Assembly (NCBI GenBank): GCA_038373865.1
Contig: JAXGGA010002964.1
Location: 47,194 to 111,193, forward strand
Direction: 5' to 3'
Source: Uloborus plumipes
Taxonomy: Eukaryota > Arthropoda > Arachnida > Araneae > Uloboridae
Length of the DNA: 64,000 nucleotides
Position 1 is the first letter of the stretch; each line of letters begins with the position of its first letter. Of this stretch, positions 58,127-64,000 are shown piece after piece. The position numbers and the translations under genes are program-made. Under the pieces are notes generated by a model. That model saw only the letters and a program-made list of their open reading frames with translations. It was not told the origin of the DNA and did not search any database.

Positions 58127-59653
58127 CACTGCGATGCAAAAGTTTAGACAAAATGCAAATATGTGAATAAAAAGAAAACTATTCAACGAAATGCTTTCGA
58201 ATTTTTACTGCAGGTACACAATCTGGTTCCAAATATGTGTCTGGAGTTCTTATAACTATAACTGGAATCAAATTTCGGATATTACAAAAGACATTTTTTT
58301 ACATTGTTGCAAAAGTTTAGACAATAGTCAGATTTTATGCAAATATCCCTTGAAATGTGATTGGTGGAGGAAATGCGGGACTGTATTATTTATTTATAAA
58401 GTGCAGAGATTGCCGAATAAATAATCAAAATCTCAAAAGATCTTTAGTTCTCGTGTAAAGAAGATGAGAAAGTTTGGAAGCCGAAATTTGAAAATGAACC
58501 TACTTTATGAATTTTTTGTCTTTTAAATCGGCTCTAGTGTGGTAGTACATTGTTTTTTACTTTGTGGAGAGCAAATTCAGACATGCGTATCGATCAAAAA
58601 GTCCAAGAAAAATTATATTTCTTAAGGATGAAGGAATTGAAAAAACGGCTCAGACTGACGATTCGCCCCTTAATCCTACAAAACTTCAACTTGGGTCAAA
58701 AACAGCACGTGACAGCATAAGTAGATGAACAACTGAATCGGAATGCATAAAAAAAAACAAAGAATCGTGCCTGAGCCTTTTTGGACAGTGTGTCCCAAAT
58801 AAGCCAGATTTTAATGTGAAAAGCAACATATGTATCATCGTGACAAAAAATGAAAGGTACTTTTTTTGATAAAAATTATTAAAATTCGCATGGCCTAGAT
58901 GGATTATAATTATTTTCGCGGGACTTGAGAAATAACCAATGATCATATGCTGTGCTGCTTTTACCAATAAAATCTGGCTTATTTGGAACACTCTGTCTGA
59001 AAAGGCTCAAGCACAATTCTTTGTTTTTTTTATGCATTCCGATTCAGTTGTTCATCTACTTATGCTGTCACGTGCTGTTTTTGACCCAAGTTGAAGTTTT
59101 GTAGGATTAAGGGGCGAATCGTCAGTCTGAGCCGTTTTTTCATTCCCTTCATCCTTAAGAAATATAATTTTTCTTGGTCTTTTTGATCAATACGCATGTC
59201 TGAATTTGCTCTCCACAAAGTAAAAAACAATGTACTACCATACTAGAGCCGATTTAAAAGGCAAAAAATTCATAAAGTAGGTTCATTTTCAAATTTCGGC
59301 TTCCAAACTTTCTCATCTTCTTTACACGAGAACTAAAGAGCTTTTGAGATTTTGATTATTTATTTAGCAATCTCTGCACTTTATAAATGAATAATAGAAT
59401 GCCGCATTTCCTCCACCAATCACATTTCAAGGGATATTTGCATAAAATCTGACTATTGTCTAAACTTTTGCAACAATGTAAAAAAAATATCTTTTGTAAT
59501 ATCCAAAATTTGATTCCAGTTATAGTTATAAGAACTCCAGACACGTATTTGGGACCATATTGTGCACCTGCAGTAGAAATTTGAAAGCATTTCGTTGAAT
59601 AGTTTTCTTTTTATTCACATATTTGCATTTTGTCTAAACTTTTGCATCGCAGT
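58127..59653. mobile_element. Giant palindromic MITE, ~700-bp arms
   Basis: The ends CACTGCGATGCAAAAGTTTA and their complement are flanked by TA (58125-58126, 59654-59655). Arms 58127-58826 and 58953-59653 are complementary along their whole length with scattered differences; the spacer is only ~126 bp. It carries no coding capacity and probably moves with a Tc1/mariner transposase. Confidence 0.9.
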
Positions 59654-59682
59654 GTATCCCATGACTTTTGTCACTTCAGTGT

Positions 59683-60865
59683 ATATGCAGAATCTTATTC
59701 CGCATCGACCCATGAAAACGTTATTCTATCAAACAAATTCCTTCATAATTATTTAGCTGCGTTAAAAGAGCGCGAGTTCCATCCTTTGCATGCATCCGAG
59801 AATCGTTTTTCCTCTCCCCTAAAAAGTTACGAAAATGAACTTACGTTAGTCTGATTCTGAGGTACAGAAATGTGGCCTGTAGTTGAAATTTTAAGAGCTT
59901 CGAATTCGAAAAATTTCCTGGGAAGTGCCTCTGAGCTTTCTTTCCTGTAACGTCATCGAAGATAGTCCAAAATTGCATTCTTGGAACTTCAGTTTTGAAA
60001 AACTTCCTGGGGACAATTCTGAAAACCAATTCTGCCCCTAACGTCATAAAAGGAAGTCTAAAATTGCATTTTTAGTTCTTGAAACTGTAAAAAGTTCTAG
60101 TGAGCGCCTCTGAAGATCGACAATTCTAACATTATCAAAGAACATCTAATTCATCATCATTGTCAAAGAACATCATTTCAATTTTGAAAAATAGCTCCGC
60201 GGAAAGAAAAAGCGTATTTGGCATAATGTAAATCTTTCTTGATTCTATTTTTTCCAAAAAAATTAAGAAAATGTGATACAAAAAATGTTGGTTATTCCTT
60301 AGTTATCTTTTCGTTTGTCCCTCCTCCCCCCACTCTCCAAAACATTGGCACGTTCCTGCCCGCGCTCAAAAAGAAAAAAAAATCGCGCCTTGAAAACGAA
60401 ACCAGTGACGTTGGATGGCTGTAACTTCAGCCTTCACTCACGAAAATTGCAATTATCTTTTTGTTGCGGAGTTTTTCCCCTGCCATTTTCAATTAGTTCA
60501 AGTTTACAAATACACAATGGAGATTAGAGTCGTCAAAAGGCAATCCAATAATCTGGTGTCAGCGATCATGATTTTGAACTTTTTACGGCGGAAACCATTT
60601 TCAAAACCGTCGCTTAAACTTTAATAAATTAAAACAAAAACCTTGTGTCAAAAATTTTTTTTTCGCCGATGATTTTCGTGTGTGTTGCTCTGTCATGTAA
60701 ACAATAAATTAAAAAAAAATGAAAACTTCCCTATTACGTTTTCTGAATTTAACTTCCGAAAAGCTAATGGGAGAGCACCCAATCCTAACCCCTTTACCCA
60801 ATACCAACTCACCCAACATAATCATGTTGGATGAGTCTAAAATTTTGTCAAAAATGTTTTTTTTA
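59683..60865. other. Degenerate ~95-bp repeats, no gene
   Basis: Around 59860-60130 a motif of the type CGAAAAATTTCCTGGG...GCATTCTTGGAACTTCAGTT recurs roughly every 90-100 bp in degraded form. The rest is unassigned. Confidence 0.4.
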
Positions 60866-61028
<163 letters not shown>

Positions 61029-61608
61029 TTTTAATAAAAGAATCTATATACATAAAAGACTACTTTTGTATGCGTATGTGCGGGGTAAACTTCAAAACTA
61101 CTGGACCGATTTTAACCATTTTTTCACCGTAGATAGCTACAGTAACAGGGAGCAGGATAAGCTATAATTTATTTCTAAAAAGCTTAGTTTAAAAAAGTTA
61201 TTATGGAAAATATTAAATTTCATATAGTTTCCCCATTAAATGATTAAATTTTCAGTCCATTGTTGCAAAAATTGTTGCCTGGCAACAACAATATTAATAG
61301 TGATCATAATGAAAATGTGAACCAAGGTTTCTCTGGAGTAAATATAAAATTTATTGCTTTCTTAGGAGATACATCTGTGCCAATAATCGCTAACGGGACT
61401 AAATAAAAAGATAATTGATTTTGGCAACAGTTAGAGAACATAAAATGTTTATAGTCAAAAAATTTCTAAGTCAGGTAGTACATAAGATATTTTCACCAAT
61501 ATAGTCACAAGGATATAAACTAATGATGGGACTTATTTTACGTGTAATGTTTGGAAATACTCGACTCCAGTGCGATTGATATTGTAAATATATATTTATT
61601 TTAATTTA

Positions 61609-62513
61609 CAGGGTGCGGCAGAGAAACTTGCTGATTTTAATTGTTTGCTAATTAGCAAGGAGTGGTCAGAAAGGAATGGAAAGAGTCTCATTTTAAAGAG
61701 AGGGAGTCCTGAAGTTTTTTTTATCTTAAAGTTTAATTGTTGCCATGCGTTTGACAAAGGAGCAACGAGCGTTCGCCGCCGAATCTTACTTTTCAAATAA
61801 TCTTTCGGTGGTCGCCACTCAACGTGCCTTCCGAACTCGGCTCAAAATTCAGCCCTTTGTTCCCATTCCTGGCTGGGAATCGACTGTTTTGTGGGTGAAA
61901 ACATTCAGGGAAAGTGGGGGTGTGGCAAAAAGAGGCCCAGGAGGTCAACGGATTTCCAGAACCCAAGAAAACGTCGAAAAAGTGAGGGAGTCGTTTTTGC
62001 GCTCTCCCAGGCGTTCGGCGCGTAAACACGCTGCTGCTTTGGGGATTTTTGATTGGACATTGAGACGAATTCTTCACAACGAACTCCAGTTTCATCCTTA
62101 CAAACTTGCTGTGGTTCACCAGTTGAGTGATAACGTCTCCTTGAAAGGTGACGTACAGTGGCCGGCCCGCTCCCCCGATTTAACACGCTGTGACTATTTT
62201 TTATGGGGGTATCTCAAATCAATCGTTTACGAAGACAAGCCCTGGACCCTGCAACGCCTGAAGAGCAACATCCGGCTTACTATCACCAACATCCCTGTCA
62301 ATATACTCGAAAGAGTGCAACAAAACTTCAAATCTAGGGTAGATGAGTGCATCATTAACAGGGGCTGCCATTCTTCCCGATGTAGTTTTTAAATCTAACT
62401 AATATAAAAATTCAGAATGGGTACCATATCTTATAAAAAGTAGCAAACTGATGCATGAAGTACTTTTTCCTTAGTTGACTTTTTAAGTCTGCAAGTTTCT
62501 CCGCCGCACCCTG
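61609..62513 (+). mobile_element. Internally deleted mariner-type element
   Basis: The ends CAGGGTGCGGCAGAGAAACT and (reverse complement) CAGGGTGCGGCGGAGAAACT are flanked by TA at 61607-61608 and 62514-62515. The ends are almost identical, suggesting recent activity in trans. Confidence 0.9.
61745..62392 (+). pseudogene. Transposase with in-frame internal deletion
   Basis: The 215-residue open frame encodes the N-terminal helix-turn-helix region (RLTKEQRAFAAESYF, VWVKTFRE-like, RSPRRSARKHAAALGI) fused at about residue 130 to the C-terminal third (WPARSPDLTRCDYFLWGYLK). The first two catalytic Asp motifs are missing, so it cannot catalyse transposition. The DNA-binding half is kept and could act as a repressor; that is inference. 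Confidence 0.85.
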
Positions 62514-62759
62514 TACCAAGCTTATAACATTTCCGATTTACCTAAACATTATTTGTAGCTTGCATTTGTACTTTAAGTGTGTAATACAGTTTTTTAGTTT
62601 GTCCAGACAGAAAAAATTGCCATTGTTTACAGAAGTAGCCATTGTGTATAAAGATATGCACTTTAATGTAAAAAAATTCATGAACGAGTGTCACTAGAAT
62701 ACCACACCCGGCAGAAACCCGGGCAGGGCCGGGTATCCGGCTAGTTATTTTAATAAAAG

Positions 62760-63180
62760 GATATTTTAATAATTTTTCGGGAGAATGCTTTGAGATCCGT
62801 TTAAGTTCCCGGCGAACTTCTAGGGTAGGGATTTTGCTAGAACGTTGTAGAAATTTCCTTTCGAGTATAAATAGCTGGCCTTGAACGCAGTTAGTGAGTT
62901 AGTTGTTTTCAGATTTGATTTCTGGTGACTCGTTTTTATTCGCTTGGGCGAATGTTTGTTTGCTTTTGTAATTTCTTAATTACTGTTCACGTTAGATACG
63001 TGGTGCTGAGTTACTGTTGAGAGTACAGTGTATTGTTTGCTACCTAACTGCTGGATGTTTAGCAATTGTTTCCTGCTCCTTTTGTAAATAAGTGTACACA
63101 CTATTAAATAAATTTATAGTTACTTCCTCAAGATTGGAATGCTCATTTAAGAAAGCTGAAGGTGCTACGGACTCGTTACA
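62760..63180 (+). mobile_element. Candidate solo LTR
   Basis: It has a TATA box (GAGTATAAATAGCTGG near 62866), promoter-like downstream sequence, a polyadenylation signal (AATAAA near 63108) and an end of the type CTCGTTACA at 63180. The left TG boundary and target duplication were not found, and no primer-binding site follows, so a solo or truncated LTR is the best reading. Confidence 0.35.
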
Positions 63181-64000
63181 ATATGTTTTCAAAAAAATTC
63201 GATGAAGAGCTACTAACTTTTGGGATTTTCGGTAGCACTTCTTCTCCCCAGGCCGTTTTAATCAAACAGGGCCGAATTTTCTTCCCAATCCCTTCCTGTT
63301 AGTGTTTGTTAGTACATTTTATTAAATTAAAATTTGATGCTCCGCTTTTTATTGTTAGTGTACCAAAATGTTTTTGTCCTGAACCAAAACGCTACATATC
63401 TTTAAAAACGTAAGAGAAATGAACTGAAAAAATATAAAATACTTCCCAGAAATGAGAGTAGAGCAAAATGTAAAAAAAGAATTTATGTGGATACATTAGT
63501 CATCCTGAAACATATAGACGTGTCTCCATAAATGAGGGCGTACGGTAAACCTATATTTAACGTTGTGTGTACTACGTGTTTGCAAAATAGAAAGAAGAAT
63601 GGAAGCTAATTGACGTGAAGAAGTATTATAAAACTTGCTCTAGGTAAAAGAGCCTCAGATTCTGTGGTTGATGGATTTTTAAGATTTCAAATAGGGCCTG
63701 ACTAACTAAAAGTGATGTTCAAGGAATACTTTGGAGTCCCCCTTCTATGTTCTGCCTTTTTAAGTCAACAAAAAAATCTTTTTAAACTTTTTCGCAGTGG
63801 CGATACAAGTCTTTTTTGGGGATCATTATATGAAGCTTTGCAAGAACCTGTGCAGTTGCACTATATGCATTATGTCTTGCCCTGATACTGCTTTTTTTTT
63901 TACATTTTAGCTCAAGAGTTTTATAGCTAATTCTCTAGAAAGCAATCTTTTTTACGAACATAAAATGAACGAAAAAAGAGCAAAAAATCGTAAATGTAGC
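63181..64000. other. 3' flank, no gene recognised
   Basis: AT-rich sequence with no supported coding exon or bounded repeat. Confidence 0.5.

Larger units (their letters stand above)
56934..59680 (+). mobile_element. Tc1-like transposon split by a palindromic element
   Basis: The inverted ends CACTGAAGTGACAAAAGTCA and their complement are flanked by TA at 56932-56933 and 59681-59682. The transposase is complete. Between its stop codon and the right end, a 1527-bp TA-flanked palindrome (58127-59653) has inserted. Without it the element is 1218 bp. Confidence 0.92.
61043..62744 (+). mobile_element. Helitron-like element split by a mariner
   Basis: It starts TCTATATACATAAAAGACTA after an A and ends with a hairpin-forming GC block (CCCGGGCAGGGCCGGG at about 62718-62733) and CTAG before a T, the A/T target of Helitrons. 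A 905-bp mariner (61609-62513) sits inside; without it the element is about 795 bp and lacks Rep/helicase. Confidence 0.72.

Overview
The window looks like nuclear DNA from an animal, most likely an arthropod and plausibly an arachnid or spider. It is AT-rich, has long GT-AG introns, and is packed with Tc1/mariner, hAT, Helitron, piggyBac, Penelope-like and SINE elements. The taxon is an inference from this style; no marker gene fixes it.

One host gene can be supported. Fourteen coding exons on the + strand, from 9676 to 45320, join in one continuous frame of 675 codons with consistent splice phases and canonical splice sites. I read the product as a divergent WAPL (Wings apart-like) cohesin-release factor. 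The last ~500 residues follow the helical WAPL C-terminal domain block by block, while the N-terminal ~150 residues are short and low in complexity. The likely first (untranslated or extra coding) exon was not located. A polyadenylation signal lies at 45763. Introns range from 0.8 to 8 kb and hold most of the mobile DNA.

Layout. 1-9665: 5' flank with an AT microsatellite, a 256-bp near-perfect palindrome, an hAT element (3568-7870) carrying nested insertions (another hAT with a Helitron inside it, and a pogo-like MITE), then a second pogo-like element. 9666-45785: the WAPL-like gene. Its introns hold a TIR element with a repeated 15-mer (intron 4), a TA-flanked element with internal tandem repeats (intron 8), two Penelope-like fragments, a Tc1 element, a mariner relic and a 1.9-kb TIR element (intron 9), a Helitron and MITEs (intron 10), and a piggyBac derivative (intron 11). 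45786-64000: 3' flank with a tRNA-derived SINE, an hAT MITE, a Foldback-like element whose arms are inverted minisatellite arrays (50626-54433), an intact Tc1-type transposase in an element split by a 1.5-kb palindromic element (56934-59680), an ATT microsatellite, a Helitron split by an internally deleted mariner (61043-62744), and a candidate solo LTR.

The genes do not form an operon or pathway. The story is one host chromatin gene in repeat-rich DNA, with several insertions resolvable to the base through their target-site duplications.
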